Shown: positions 40,430 to 49,095, counted from the first letter of the stretch. The stretch is 64,000 nt of DNA from Acidovorax sp. MR-S7 (GCF_000400995.2 NZ_DF238897.1:186001-250000); one strand, 5' to 3'. Made by a program: numbers and translations. Notes: generated by a model from the sequence alone, not told the origin.

Positions 40430-40954
40430 ATGGCTACCGCCAATCTTACTGCTGCTCGCCTGCGCCATCTCCTAGATTTCGATGCATGCACCGGGGTCTT
40501 TAGATGGAGGATCAAATGGTATCGGATGAATCCCGGAGATATTGCCGGAACCCCTGATGGCAGAGGCTATCAGAGTATCATGATTTCTAGAAAAGGGTAC
40601 AGGAGCCATAGGCTAGCGTGGTTGCATGTGTATGGGGAATGGCCAGACGGCGACATAGACCATATCAATGGTGATAGGTCCGACAATCGGATTACGAATC
40701 TTAGGGTATGCACGAATGCCGAAAACGGACAGAATCGTGGTCTGAACAAAAACAACAAATCTGGCTACGTCGGTGTTTCATTCAATGCGCAAAGCGGTAA
40801 ATGGCAGGCTCACATACATGCTGACGGAAGGCGGCACCGATTGGGTGAATTCAGTGTCAAGGAAGATGCTGCCAGTGCATACGCCCGCGCCAAGGAGAAT
40901 CTGCACCCATATCAGCCAGTACTAAGAATTGCACATAGCGAGTTCCATTCGTGA
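40430..40954 (+). CDS. HNH endonuclease with AP2-like C-terminus (paralog C)
   Basis: A 174-aa relative of paralogs A and B with HRLAWLHVYGEWP, then DIDHINGDRSDNRITNLRVC, and an AP2-like SGYVGVSFNAQSGKWQAHI. Its DNA is visibly richer in A/T than its neighbours and uses AGA, AGG and ATA codons rare elsewhere in the window, so it probably arrived separately. Ribosome site GAGAGG. Confidence 0.85.
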   Translation: MATANLTAARLRHLLDFDACTGVFRWRIKWYRMNPGDIAGTPDGRGYQSIMISRKGYRSHRLAWLHVYGEWPDGDIDHINGDRSDNRITNLRVCTNAENGQNRGLNKNNKSGYVGVSFNAQSGKWQAHIHADGRRHRLGEFSVKEDAASAYARAKENLHPYQPVLRIAHSEFHS

Positions 40955-40960
40955 TATAGT

Positions 40961-41127
40961 AAAAGCGTCGATTGCACTGCCTGCTGAGGCAGTCGCGCGG
41001 CGAACCTCTGCCGAATGCCACCACGCCACAGCCTGGCGCACCGCCTGTAGCGACGTGGGGAGAAGTAGATGGGTGAACTCGCCCCCGATTTTTGAAGCCC
41101 GCTAGCCGAAACGCTCGCGGGCTTTTT
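40961..41127 (+). ncRNA. Candidate small RNA ending in a terminator
   Basis: A -10-like TATAGT at 40955-40960 precedes about 160 bases with a hairpin ACTGCC-TGCTGA-GGCAGT (40976-40993). It ends in a strong terminator. No gene fits. The -35 is poor (TTGCAC at 20-bp spacing), so the promoter is weak evidence. Confidence 0.4.
41096..41127 (+). terminator. Terminator before the tRNA-like sequence
   Basis: AGCCCGC...GCGGGCT with an extended imperfect stem, followed by TTTTT. Confidence 0.75.
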
Positions 41128-41134
41128 CGTTTCA

Positions 41135-41234
41135 GCCGTGTGCCCGAGAGGCCGAAGGGTGACCAAGCTAGAGGGATTGGCGTGGCGCTTGGGCCGATAC
41201 GCTGGTCTCCCTGGGTTCGAATCCCAGCACGGCA
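41135..41234 (+). tRNA. tRNA-like sequence, Ser-like and degenerate
   Basis: GCCGTG at 41135 pairs with CACGGC at 41228. TGCCCGAGAGGCCGAAGGG resembles the D-arm of tRNA-Ser, and CTGGG-TTCGAAT-CCCAG is a perfect T-arm. A class II variable arm (GCGTGGC..GCC..ACGC) is likely. The anticodon stem is poor (CCAA/TTGG, loop of 8-10) and no CCA is encoded. Possible anticodon AGA. It is flanked by plus-strand terminators. Confidence 0.42.
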
Positions 41235-41245
41235 ACTACCACCCC

Positions 41246-41280
41246 AGCCGCCCCGTAGCGATACCGGGCGGCTTTCTTTT
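41246..41280 (+). terminator. Terminator after the tRNA-like sequence
   Basis: AGCCGCCC and GGGCGGCT around a 12-base loop, followed by TTCTTTT. The following 41281-41532 has no gene. Confidence 0.8.
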
Positions 41281-41519
41281 CGCCGCGCCCTGGGCGCATC
41301 CCCCAACATCCGCAAAGGATGGCCAGCCCATGGGCGCGGCACCCCACTACCACCCGGCAGCCAGACGCCGGAGCCTTCGGGCAGTCTCCTACCCGTGAGC
41401 TGTCGCGGGCGATCTGGCGTACAGCGAAGCAAGCAATCCAGCGGGGCCAGAATAAGCCCCGTTTGCATTGGTGCAATTGGCTTAATGCTAAAAATTACCG
41501 CTCCAGTATATGCGCCATG

Positions 41520-41525
41520 TATAAT
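41520..41525 (+). promoter_or_regulatory. Perfect -10 box of the XRE gene
   Basis: TATAAT with a poor -35 (TTACCG at 19 bp). The transcript would start near 41532, close to the chosen start codon. Confidence 0.5.
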
Positions 41526-41532
41526 GGATCGC

Positions 41533-41721
41533 ATGAATGGAGCGGATTTGAAGGCGGCACTCAAGGAAATCGGCTGGTCGCAGGGCCGGCTGGCGCGTGA
41601 GCTGGGGGTTAACCCGGTCACTGTCAGCCGGTGGGCCACTGGTCAACTGGAGGTGCCCAGGTATGCGGTGGCGTACCTGCGCGTGTTGCGCCTGGCTGCC
41701 CAGATGCTGGGGGAAGAATGA
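41533..41721 (+). CDS. XRE-family HTH protein, 62 aa
   Basis: A single-domain HTH protein (WSQGRLARELGVNPVTVSRW then RYAVAYLRVLRLAAQ). ATG 41533 is used because the -10 box overlaps the earlier ATG at 41524. It heads the block of ASCH, IbrA/B-like and terminase genes and may regulate late or moron genes. Confidence 0.65.
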   Translation: MNGADLKAALKEIGWSQGRLARELGVNPVTVSRWATGQLEVPRYAVAYLRVLRLAAQMLGEE

Positions 41722-42176
41722 AAGCTTTGTCAGTGCGCCAGCCGTGGGCCACGTTGCTGGTCGAGGGCGTCAAGACCATCGAGACGCGCACATGGGCGAC
41801 GCCTTATCGCGGGCCGCTGGTCATTTGCGCCAGCAGCGCGCCGAAGGACATGTTTTGGTTCGACGCCGTGGACAAGGTGCATCGCCTGATGCACGCCGGC
41901 TGCATCATCGGCGTGGTGGACTTGCTCGATTGCAGGCCCATGACGGAGGATGACGAAGACGCCGCCATGTGTGACCTGTACGAGGGCGCTTATGCCTGGG
42001 TCGTGAAGACCCGGCACTTCTGCCGCCCTGACAAGGTGATTGGTCGGCTGGGGTTGTTCGACATTCCGGATGACAAGCTGGCTCCGATCGCCAACGACGA
42101 TACGGACTGGCTGTTCAACTATCCGCCCCCACAGGGGGCAATCAAATACACCGACAAGCGTCCGGTGTTTGAGTGA
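41718..42176 (+). CDS. ASCH-domain protein
   Basis: A 152-aa protein beginning MKALSVRQPWATLLVEGVKT, with ETRTWATPYRGPLVICASSA: the ASCH signature. ASCH proteins are PUA-like and bind RNA or nucleoside-modified nucleic acids; phages often carry them near modification or terminase genes. ATGA overlap with the XRE gene. Followed by a terminator. Confidence 0.85.
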   Translation: MKALSVRQPWATLLVEGVKTIETRTWATPYRGPLVICASSAPKDMFWFDAVDKVHRLMHAGCIIGVVDLLDCRPMTEDDEDAAMCDLYEGAYAWVVKTRHFCRPDKVIGRLGLFDIPDDKLAPIANDDTDWLFNYPPPQGAIKYTDKRPVFE

Positions 42177-42196
42177 GGCCCGCAAGGGCCTTTTTT
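42176..42196 (+). terminator. Terminator after the ASCH gene
   Basis: GGCCC-GCAA-GGGCC followed by TTTTTT. Confidence 0.8.
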
Positions 42197-42222
42197 GTTG
42201 CTTCGACTGAAAGGGTTCCGAT

Positions 42223-42339
42223 ATGCGCGGACGAGTTCAATTTGCAAGCGGCCGCTCGGCCAGCACCATTCGCCGTGAGCGGGCAGCTATGCGTGCCCGT
42301 CGTGCTGGCCGTGGAGGCGCCGGATCGTCTGGTGGCTGA
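42223..42339 (+). CDS. Candidate 38-aa Arg/Gly-rich ORF
   Basis: Starts MRGRVQFASGRSASTIRRER with AAAGGG seven bases upstream. It overlaps the start region of the IbrA-like gene in another frame. Either a real small basic protein or a leader for the next gene. Confidence 0.4.
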   Translation: MRGRVQFASGRSASTIRRERAAMRARRAGRGGAGSSGG

Positions 42340-43018
42340 ATCCCTGCTGTCCGCCATCCAGCGCCAGGCGCGGCTGACGGACAGCGTGATCTGCTTCTAC
42401 TCCGGCGGCAAGGATTCCGCCGTCACGCTCGATCTGTGCGCGCGCCACTTCCAGGCCGTGCATGTCGTGTTCATGTACCAGGTGCCCGGCCTGAGCTTCC
42501 AAGAGGAAATTCTGGCCTGGGCCGAGAGCCGTTACGGCGTCGAGATTTACCGCATTCCGCATTTCGAGTTGAGCGACTTCTACCGAGTCGGGGTGTACTG
42601 CAAGCCCGATCCTTCGCTGCCCAAGGTGGTGGTGAGCGACATCTACGCGCACGTTCGCCAGGCGTTCGATTGCCACTGGATCGCAGCGGGCGAGCGTGCC
42701 AAAGACAGCATCGTGCGCAACGCGATGATCAAGCGCAGTGGCTCGATCGATCAAAAGCGCGGCAGGTTCTACCCGCTGGCGTATTGGTCGAAAGAAGCGG
42801 TGCTGCGATACATCGCCGCCCATCGGCTGCGCGTCAGTCCCGAATCCAAGGTGCTTGGGCATTCGTTCCGAAGCCTTGCAGGTAAAGACATCGCAGCCAT
42901 CAAGCGGCACTATCCGCAGGACTACGACAAGATTGCGCAGGCGTTCCCGGAAATCGGCGCTGCGCTGGCGCGCGAGGCAATGTATGGCGAAGACGAGGTA
43001 CCAAAGCGGCACGGTTGA
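42332..43018 (+). CDS. PAPS-reductase family protein (IbrA-like)
   Basis: About 228 aa with the PP-loop CFYSGGKDSAVTLDL near the N-terminus, VMYQVPG-like FMYQVPGLSF, and C-terminal KRHYPQDYDKIAQ. This fold activates ATP at a sulphur or nucleotide substrate. The pairing with a ParB-like gene just downstream resembles IbrA/IbrB. GTG 42332 was chosen; GTG 42311 is possible since no ATG fits. Role unknown. Confidence 0.7.
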   Translation: MAESLLSAIQRQARLTDSVICFYSGGKDSAVTLDLCARHFQAVHVVFMYQVPGLSFQEEILAWAESRYGVEIYRIPHFELSDFYRVGVYCKPDPSLPKVVVSDIYAHVRQAFDCHWIAAGERAKDSIVRNAMIKRSGSIDQKRGRFYPLAYWSKEAVLRYIAAHRLRVSPESKVLGHSFRSLAGKDIAAIKRHYPQDYDKIAQAFPEIGAALAREAMYGEDEVPKRHG

Positions 43019-43670
43019 GTTGGTCTGGCGCTCCACGATCAAGGAGCACCCGCTCAACCCGCGCACCATCAGCGAATCGGCCAGGAAGAAGCTGCGCGCG
43101 AGCGTGAAAGAGATCGGCGTCATGGACACGCCCGTTCTCAACCGCGTGACCGGCCACCTGGTAGGCGGGCATCAGCGCCTGCACACCATCGACTTCCTGG
43201 AGAAGTACCAGCAAGCCGACGATGGGACGGTCAAGAACGACTACCAGATCGAGGCCAGCATCGTTGAGATGACGCCTGAGCAAGAGGCCAAGGCCCTGGT
43301 GCGGCTGAACAACCAGAACCTGCAAGGCGCATGGGACGGTGAGCTATTGGCCGAGCTTGGAAAGCTGGCGAGCTTTGAAGACATGGGCTTCGAGCGCATG
43401 GATCTTGCATTCATCATGGAAGGCGTCGAGGGCGTGGAATCGTTCTTCGAGGACGCCGCCCCGGTGAAGGAAGTTAAAGGCGCGCTGGAAACCATCAAAG
43501 CTGACCGCAAGGCGATGACCGAGGAAAAGCGCGTGAGCCAAAGCGCGGATCACTATGTGACCGTGGTCTGCAAAGACCAGGCCGAAAAAGAAAAGCTCAT
43601 GAAACACCTTGGCATTCCAAAGGGCGAGCTGTACATCAGTCCGGCTGAGATATTCGCGCTGAGGCGATAA
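42984..43670 (+). CDS. ParB/Srx-fold protein (IbrB-like)
   Basis: A 228-aa protein with the ParB N-terminal nuclease fold: ENPLNPR-type EHPLNPRTISESARK, SVKEIGVMDTPVLNRVTGHL and VGGHQRLHTI. Its start lies inside the IbrA-like gene (35-base overlap). No HTH is obvious. Phages often carry this protein just before the terminase genes. It may be a regulator or an ATP/CTP-using enzyme. Confidence 0.75.
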   Translation: MAKTRYQSGTVELVWRSTIKEHPLNPRTISESARKKLRASVKEIGVMDTPVLNRVTGHLVGGHQRLHTIDFLEKYQQADDGTVKNDYQIEASIVEMTPEQEAKALVRLNNQNLQGAWDGELLAELGKLASFEDMGFERMDLAFIMEGVEGVESFFEDAAPVKEVKGALETIKADRKAMTEEKRVSQSADHYVTVVCKDQAEKEKLMKHLGIPKGELYISPAEIFALRR

Positions 43671-44075
43671 ATGGCGACTAAAAAAAGAGGCCCGGGCCGC
43701 CCGGAAGTGAAGCGTTCGGAAGACTTGGCCCGCAGAATCAAGAGCTATGCCGCAGTGGGCGTGCCGGCTTCGGACATCGCCAAGACGTGCAGCATGTCGG
43801 AAACCACGCTGCGCAAGCTGTACAGCGAAGAGTTGGAGACGGCGGCGATTGATGCCACGGCGCAGGTTGCCGGCAAACTGTTCCAGCAATGCATGGACGG
43901 CAACGTGACGGCGCAGATTTTCTGGATGAAGACGCGCGGCAGGTGGTCTGAAAAGTCGGAGGTTGAAGTCACCAGCAAGCAGGGCGTCCTGGTGGTGGGT
44001 GGCGTCATGTCCCCTGAAGAATGGGAGCAGGCCGCCAAGGCGCAGCAGGCGAGTTTGCAGGCAGGCGATGTATGA
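43671..44075 (+). CDS. terS: Terminase small subunit
   Basis: A 134-aa protein starting immediately after the ParB-like stop. It has a basic N-terminus and an HTH (VGVPASDIAKTCSMSETTLR), then a helical oligomerisation part, as in TerS of Terminase_2/Nu1 type. It recognises packaging DNA. The 3' end overlaps the large subunit start by 8 bases. Confidence 0.85.
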   Translation: MATKKRGPGRPEVKRSEDLARRIKSYAAVGVPASDIAKTCSMSETTLRKLYSEELETAAIDATAQVAGKLFQQCMDGNVTAQIFWMKTRGRWSEKSEVEVTSKQGVLVVGGVMSPEEWEQAAKAQQASLQAGDV

Positions 44076-45447
44076 CAAGGTATGGCAAGCCCAGCCGGGC
44101 AGCCAAGACCTATTTCTTCAGTGCCCGCTGAGGGAGGTCTGCTACAGCGGCACCCGAGGGCCGGGGAAGACTGATGCCATGCTGATGGCCTTTGCCCAGC
44201 ACTGCGGCAAGGGCTACGGCATTCACTGGCGCGGCGTGATCTTTAGGCGTGAGTACAAGCACCTGGACGACATCATCACCAAGTCCAAGCGCTGGTTCAA
44301 CCAGTTCACCGCCAATCGGCCGAAGTTTCTGGCCGGCCAGGGCGCTCTGAAGTGGGTATGGCCAGACGGCGAGGAGCTGCTGTTTCGCGTGTTCGCAACG
44401 CCAGATGACTACTGGAGCTACCACGGACACGAATACCCGTTCATCGGATGGGAAGAGCTGACCAGTTGGTCATCTATCGACTGCTACGAAAGCATGATGT
44501 CCTGCAACCGGACATCCCGCCCTGGCGGTCTGCCGCTGCAAGTGCGCAGCACCACCAACCCCTACGGCGTGGGGCACAACTGGGTGAAGGCGTACTTCAT
44601 CGACCCGGCCCCCTACGGCACGCCGATCTACAACGACGAAGGCCAGGCGCGTGTCTGCATCTTCGGAGCAGTGTCGGAGAACAAATTCATTGACCCGGAG
44701 TATCTGAAAACACTTCGGGCCATCACCGACCCCAACAAGCGCAAGGCATGGCTGCATGGGAGCTGGGACATCACCAGCGGCGGCATGTTTGACGATCTGT
44801 GGCAGCGTGACATTCACGTCTTGCCGCGCTTTGAAATCCCGACGGACTGGCGTGTTGACCGCGCGTTCGACTGGGGCAGCAGCCGTCCCTTCAGCGTGGG
44901 CTGGTGGGCGGAAAGCAATGGCTTGCCGGTCAAGGCGGGCGGCGTGGAGCGAGTGTTCCCGCGTGGCACCCTGATTCGCATGGATGAGTGGTACGGCTGC
45001 ACCGGCAAACCAAATGAGGGCCTTCGGATGACGGCAACTGCGGTTGCGCAAGAGATCAAGCGGCGCGATGAATCCCTGCGGCTGAAGGTTCACCCCGGCC
45101 CGGCTGATTCCGCTATCTATGCCGTGACCGACGACATCAGTATCGGGCAGAACATGGAAAAAGCTGGTGTTCGCTGGACAGTGGCCGACAAGAAGCCAGG
45201 CAGCCGCAAGAACGGCTGGGAGCTGATCCGCGCCCGCCTGGAAGCCGCCGCACAAGGCAACGAACAGCCGGGCCTGTACGTGATGGACAACTGCCGGGAC
45301 TTCATTCGCACCGTCCCCAGCCTGCCGCGCGATTCTCGCGACCCTGACGATATCGACACTGAGGCCGAGGACCACATCGCGGACGAGTGCCGCTACCGGG
45401 TTTTGGCCGCGAAGCGCACGGCATCCGTTTCCCCACTTCGCATGTAA
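44068..45447 (+). CDS. terL: Terminase large subunit
   Basis: A 459-aa packaging ATPase/nuclease. The Walker A-like P-loop is SGTRGPGKTDA (near residue 27), the Walker B FIGWEELTSW (near 117) with motif III-like RSTTNPYGVGHNW, and the RNase H-like nuclease region has FDWGSSRPFSV. It packs DNA into the prohead through the portal. Confidence 0.92.
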   Translation: MYDKVWQAQPGSQDLFLQCPLREVCYSGTRGPGKTDAMLMAFAQHCGKGYGIHWRGVIFRREYKHLDDIITKSKRWFNQFTANRPKFLAGQGALKWVWPDGEELLFRVFATPDDYWSYHGHEYPFIGWEELTSWSSIDCYESMMSCNRTSRPGGLPLQVRSTTNPYGVGHNWVKAYFIDPAPYGTPIYNDEGQARVCIFGAVSENKFIDPEYLKTLRAITDPNKRKAWLHGSWDITSGGMFDDLWQRDIHVLPRFEIPTDWRVDRAFDWGSSRPFSVGWWAESNGLPVKAGGVERVFPRGTLIRMDEWYGCTGKPNEGLRMTATAVAQEIKRRDESLRLKVHPGPADSAIYAVTDDISIGQNMEKAGVRWTVADKKPGSRKNGWELIRARLEAAAQGNEQPGLYVMDNCRDFIRTVPSLPRDSRDPDDIDTEAEDHIADECRYRVLAAKRTASVSPLRM

Positions 45448-45452
45448 CCCCT

Positions 45453-46826
45453 ATGGCACTTGCAATCCATGAGCGCTCGCCTGCCGTACAGGCAATGGCG
45501 AAGCACTGGCCCCTGATCGACGCGCTATTGGGTGGCACGCCCGCCATGCGCGCTGCTGGCCTGGCCTACCTGCCGCAGCAGCCGCGTGAGGACGCCGAGG
45601 ACTACGCCTACCGCCTGAGCACGGCGACGCTGTTTCCGGCTTTCGCCCGCACTGCTGCGGTGATGGCTGGCAAGCCGTTTTCCAAGGAGCTGGTGCTGGG
45701 CGAGGATGTTCCGCCCGAAGTGGCTCAGTGGATTGGAGACATCGACGGCGAGGGCCGCAGCCTGCACGCATTCGCTGCTGACCTCATGCACGAGGCCATC
45801 ACGCACGGCTATGGCGGCATCCTCGTGGACTACACCCGCACCGAGGGCGCGGCCCGCACGCAGGCGGATGAGCGCACCATGGGAGCGCGCCCCTACTGGG
45901 TGCATATCAAGCATGACCGCATCCTGGGCTGGAAAATCGGCAAGGTCAACGGCCTGCCAGCGCTGATCCAACTGCGGATCACAGAGACCGAGGAAGTGCC
46001 GGATGGCGACTACGGCGTCAAGACCGTCAACCGCGTGCGCGTCTATACACCGGGGGCGTTTGAGCTGTGGGAAGAAGGCGGCAATGGTCAGTACACGCTG
46101 ATTGACCAAGGCAGCATGGCGCCGTTGACCGAGATCCCGTTTGTCCCGTTCTACGGCACGCGCGAGGGCTTCATGGTTGGCCTGCCCCCTCTGCTGGAGC
46201 TGGCGCACCTGAACGCGAAGCACTGGCGCGAGCAGTCCGATCAGGACGATTCCGCGCGTTTCGCCCGCAAGCGCCTGCTGGTGGTGTCGGGCATTGACAG
46301 CGACTCGCCCATCACCAGCGGATCGAGCTATGCACTGAGCTTGCCGCAAGGCGGCGACGCCAAGGTGGTGCAAGGGTCGGCTGAGTCGGTCACCGTGGGA
46401 CGCAGCGAGCTGGACGCCCTGGAAGCGCAGATGCTGCAAACCGGGGCCGAGCTGTTGACCCGCCAGCCCGGCAGCCGCACGGCCACCGAATCGTCCAATG
46501 ACGCCGAGGCGAACAAGTCCGAGCTGCAACGCATCGTGGAGACGTTCGAGGACTCGCTGGATCGGGCGCTGGACTTGACCGCGCAATGGCTGGGGCAGCC
46601 CAAAGGCGGGACCCTGTCGCTGTACAAGGACTTCGCAGCCCCGATCAATGCGCAGGACTCGCAGGCCATCCTGGCGCTGCAGCAAGCGGGCATCATCACC
46701 AAGGAGACGGTGATCCGCGAAAGCCAGCGCCGCGCCTTGCTGTCGCCTGATCTGGTGCCGGAGGATGAATTGGAGGCCGTGAGCACAGAAGGCCCGGCCC
46801 TGGGGGCGTTGGGTGGCGACCGCTGA
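45453..46826 (+). CDS. Portal protein (DUF4055 type)
   Basis: A 457-aa protein with HAFAADLMHEAITHGYGGIL and PFVPFYGTREG, matching the DUF4055 portal family. Portals form the dodecameric ring at one head vertex and the site of TerL docking. ATG 45453 was chosen as the start after the terL stop, though no ribosome site is clear. It overlaps the next gene by 14 bases. Confidence 0.85.
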   Translation: MALAIHERSPAVQAMAKHWPLIDALLGGTPAMRAAGLAYLPQQPREDAEDYAYRLSTATLFPAFARTAAVMAGKPFSKELVLGEDVPPEVAQWIGDIDGEGRSLHAFAADLMHEAITHGYGGILVDYTRTEGAARTQADERTMGARPYWVHIKHDRILGWKIGKVNGLPALIQLRITETEEVPDGDYGVKTVNRVRVYTPGAFELWEEGGNGQYTLIDQGSMAPLTEIPFVPFYGTREGFMVGLPPLLELAHLNAKHWREQSDQDDSARFARKRLLVVSGIDSDSPITSGSSYALSLPQGGDAKVVQGSAESVTVGRSELDALEAQMLQTGAELLTRQPGSRTATESSNDAEANKSELQRIVETFEDSLDRALDLTAQWLGQPKGGTLSLYKDFAAPINAQDSQAILALQQAGIITKETVIRESQRRALLSPDLVPEDELEAVSTEGPALGALGGDR

Positions 46827-47901
46827 GGACTGGCTGGCCTGGGAGGCGATCCGCCACCAGGTGGCGCTGGCGCAGTACAGCAATGGGGTGGTGTACCGCA
46901 TCATCAAGCTGCTCAACACCAGCGATACCCGGCTGTTGTCGGAGCTGGAAATGGCCCTGCAGGGGGCTGGGAGCCTGGAGCGTATCGAGCGGCTGGAATC
47001 GCTGCTGTACGCAGTGCGCGCCACCAACACGGCAGCGTTTGAACAGGTGGGGCGTGAGCTTGCGCAGGAGCTGCAGGCCCTGGTGCAGTATGAGGCAGCC
47101 TACCAGGCGCAGGTGCTGACGGCGGCATCGCCGGTCGGCACGCACATCGCCACGGTCAACGTGCATCAGGTCTATGCCGCAGCGTATGCCCAGCCGTTTC
47201 GCATCACTAAGGACGGCGCAGCCCCTGTGGCGCAACTGTTGAACGGCGTGAGCGAAGATCGCATCAAGCTGATCCGCCAGGCCATCAGCCTGGGCATGGT
47301 CGAGGGCGAGCCGATAGCGAAGATGGTGCAGCGCATCCGAGGCACGCGGGCTACGAACTACGCCGATGGGTTGATGGACAACACCCGCCGGCATGTGGAA
47401 ACGCTGTTGCGCACATCGGTAAACCACATGGCCAACGTCGCGCAGCAAAGCAGCTTGGAGGCCAACGAGGACATCATGGCCGGATGGGAGTTCACCGCCA
47501 CGCTGGACGGGCGCACGACGTTGACGTGCGCGTCGCTCAATGGCAAGCGCTTTCCCGTGGGCAAGGGGCCAATCCCGCCCAGGCATTTCAACTGCCGCAG
47601 CTATGCCAAACCCGTCTTGAAGACGTACCGCGAGATGGGCATTGATCTGCCCGAGGTGGTCGTCAAGGGGGGCACGCGAGCATCCAAGGATGGGCAGGTA
47701 GCGGCTGACCTGACGTTTTCCGACTGGCTGCGGGGCCAGCCGCAAGACGTGCAAAAGCAGATTCTTGGCGCCACCCGTGCCAAGCTGTTCCGCGCCAACC
47801 AGATTGACGTGGACAGGTTCACCAATAACAAAGGCGTGGTGCTGTCGCTTGACCAGCTGCGCAAGAAGGACTCCGAGATATTCAAACGCGCCGGCCTGTA
47901 A
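46813..47901 (+). CDS. Head morphogenesis protein (Mu F/SPP1 gp7 type)
   Basis: A 362-aa protein starting at GTG. The C-terminal region has GWEFTATLDGRTTLTCASLN and PPRHFNCRSYA, hallmarks of the phage Mu F-like minor head family (Phage_Mu_F). These are minor head proteins involved in capsid assembly or DNA injection. Confidence 0.86.
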   Translation: MATAEDWLAWEAIRHQVALAQYSNGVVYRIIKLLNTSDTRLLSELEMALQGAGSLERIERLESLLYAVRATNTAAFEQVGRELAQELQALVQYEAAYQAQVLTAASPVGTHIATVNVHQVYAAAYAQPFRITKDGAAPVAQLLNGVSEDRIKLIRQAISLGMVEGEPIAKMVQRIRGTRATNYADGLMDNTRRHVETLLRTSVNHMANVAQQSSLEANEDIMAGWEFTATLDGRTTLTCASLNGKRFPVGKGPIPPRHFNCRSYAKPVLKTYREMGIDLPEVVVKGGTRASKDGQVAADLTFSDWLRGQPQDVQKQILGATRAKLFRANQIDVDRFTNNKGVVLSLDQLRKKDSEIFKRAGL

Positions 47902-47910
47902 CATGGCCCC

Positions 47911-48183
47911 ATGCGCGCGAAGCTGACCCTGGTTCCCAAAACCGCCCCCGATCCTGTGCAGGCCGTGCGCGAGCGCGTGAAGGCCATGCCCAGGCCCGAG
48001 GGATGGCTGCAGTGCAACAAGTGCGGCAGCCGCACCATGTTCACTGCCGTGAATGGATCGTGGATCGACGGCAAGGGCCAGTATCACCGTGGCACGGTCG
48101 TTCACGACAAGCTGTGTTTGGACTGCCACAAGCGCGGCATTCACAGTCCGATGATGCCCAGCCGGCCCAAGCCGGCAACCTGA
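47911..48183 (+). CDS. Hypothetical zinc-finger head-region protein, 90 aa
   Basis: A 90-aa protein with two Cys pairs (CNKCGSR and CLDCHKRG) about 40 residues apart, compatible with one zinc ribbon. It lies between the Mu F-like gene and a pair of terminators. No virion role can be named. Confidence 0.6.
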   Translation: MRAKLTLVPKTAPDPVQAVRERVKAMPRPEGWLQCNKCGSRTMFTAVNGSWIDGKGQYHRGTVVHDKLCLDCHKRGIHSPMMPSRPKPAT

Positions 48184-48207
48184 ATTAGGCCGCAAGGCCG
48201 CCACCAC

Positions 48208-48240
48208 AAACCCGCTCGGAGCGATCCGCAGCGGGTTTTT
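48208..48240 (+). terminator. Terminator hairpin 1 upstream of scaffold gene
   Basis: AAACCCGCT and AGCGGGTTT around 13 bases, followed by TT. Confidence 0.75.
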
Positions 48241-48245
48241 GTTGC

Positions 48246-48262
48246 CCGATCCGGTCGGGCCT
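48246..48262 (+). terminator. Terminator hairpin 2 upstream of scaffold gene
   Basis: GCCCGA-TCCGG-TCGGGC followed by CTTTT. Confidence 0.6.
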
Positions 48263-48314
48263 TTTCGCGGGTTCGGCCCTTTCCACAACCAAAGCCCTCC
48301 AGGGGCAAACCATC

Positions 48315-49073
48315 ATGCCTATCTTCAAACAGCGACTCCTATCCAGACTCATGCAAGCCCAGTCGGGCGAGGGCGGAGATGCGGGCGGCGGCTCAGCCGA
48401 TGCTCAGCAAACGCCATCGGTGGACGTGCAGGCCGCGATTGATACCGCAGTGGCCGGCTTGAAAGCGAAGAATTCAGACCTGATTCAGCGGCTCCAGGCC
48501 GCGCAAGACAATCTGAAGCGCTTCGACGGCATCGACCCGGACGCGGTGCGCAACATCCTCAAGCGGTTCTCCGACGATGAGGAAGCGGGATTGATTCAGG
48601 CCGGCAAGGTCGATGAAGTCCTGAACAAACGCACCGAGCGCATGAAGGCCGACTACGACAAGAAGTTGGCCGCCGCCATGCAGGCCGCAGAGGCCGCCAC
48701 CCAGCGCGCACAAGCCTTTCAGGGCCGCGTGCTGGATGACGCCATTCGCGCCGCCGCAGTCAAGGCCGGGTTGCACCAGCACGCTATCGACGATGCGCTG
48801 TTTCGCGCCCGCTCGATGTTCACACTCGATGAGAACGGCAGTGCCGTGCAATTCGACGCGGACGGATCGCCTGTGCTCGGCAAGGACGGGAAGACGCCAT
48901 TCACGCCGATGGAGTGGCTTGAAGGCATGAAGGACAAGGCCCCGCACTGGTTCCCTGCGACTGCCTCGGGCAGTGGCGCGACCAGCTCTGGCGGTGGCAG
49001 GCCCACCAATGGCGACTTCGGCGGCAGCAAGGCCGACCGACTCGCCGCAATCAAGCAAATGACCAATGCCTGA
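48315..49073 (+). CDS. Capsid scaffolding protein
   Basis: A 252-aa, highly charged, helical protein with a long coiled coil (AAIDTAVAGLKAKNSDLIQR and MKADYDKKLAAAMQAAEAAT). It lies just before the major capsid gene; the position and composition are those of a phage scaffold. It probably guides prohead assembly and leaves the head before packaging. Confidence 0.75.
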   Translation: MPIFKQRLLSRLMQAQSGEGGDAGGGSADAQQTPSVDVQAAIDTAVAGLKAKNSDLIQRLQAAQDNLKRFDGIDPDAVRNILKRFSDDEEAGLIQAGKVDEVLNKRTERMKADYDKKLAAAMQAAEAATQRAQAFQGRVLDDAIRAAAVKAGLHQHAIDDALFRARSMFTLDENGSAVQFDADGSPVLGKDGKTPFTPMEWLEGMKDKAPHWFPATASGSGATSSGGGRPTNGDFGGSKADRLAAIKQMTNA

Positions 49074-49095
49074 CACAGGCAAGAAAGGCTAAAAA

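Noticed and set aside
41135-41234. Bulge-helix-bulge type intron in a class I tRNA
   Set aside because: The alternative fold is possible, but a class II Ser-like fold explains the D-arm and variable arm better, and such introns are not expected in bacterial phages.
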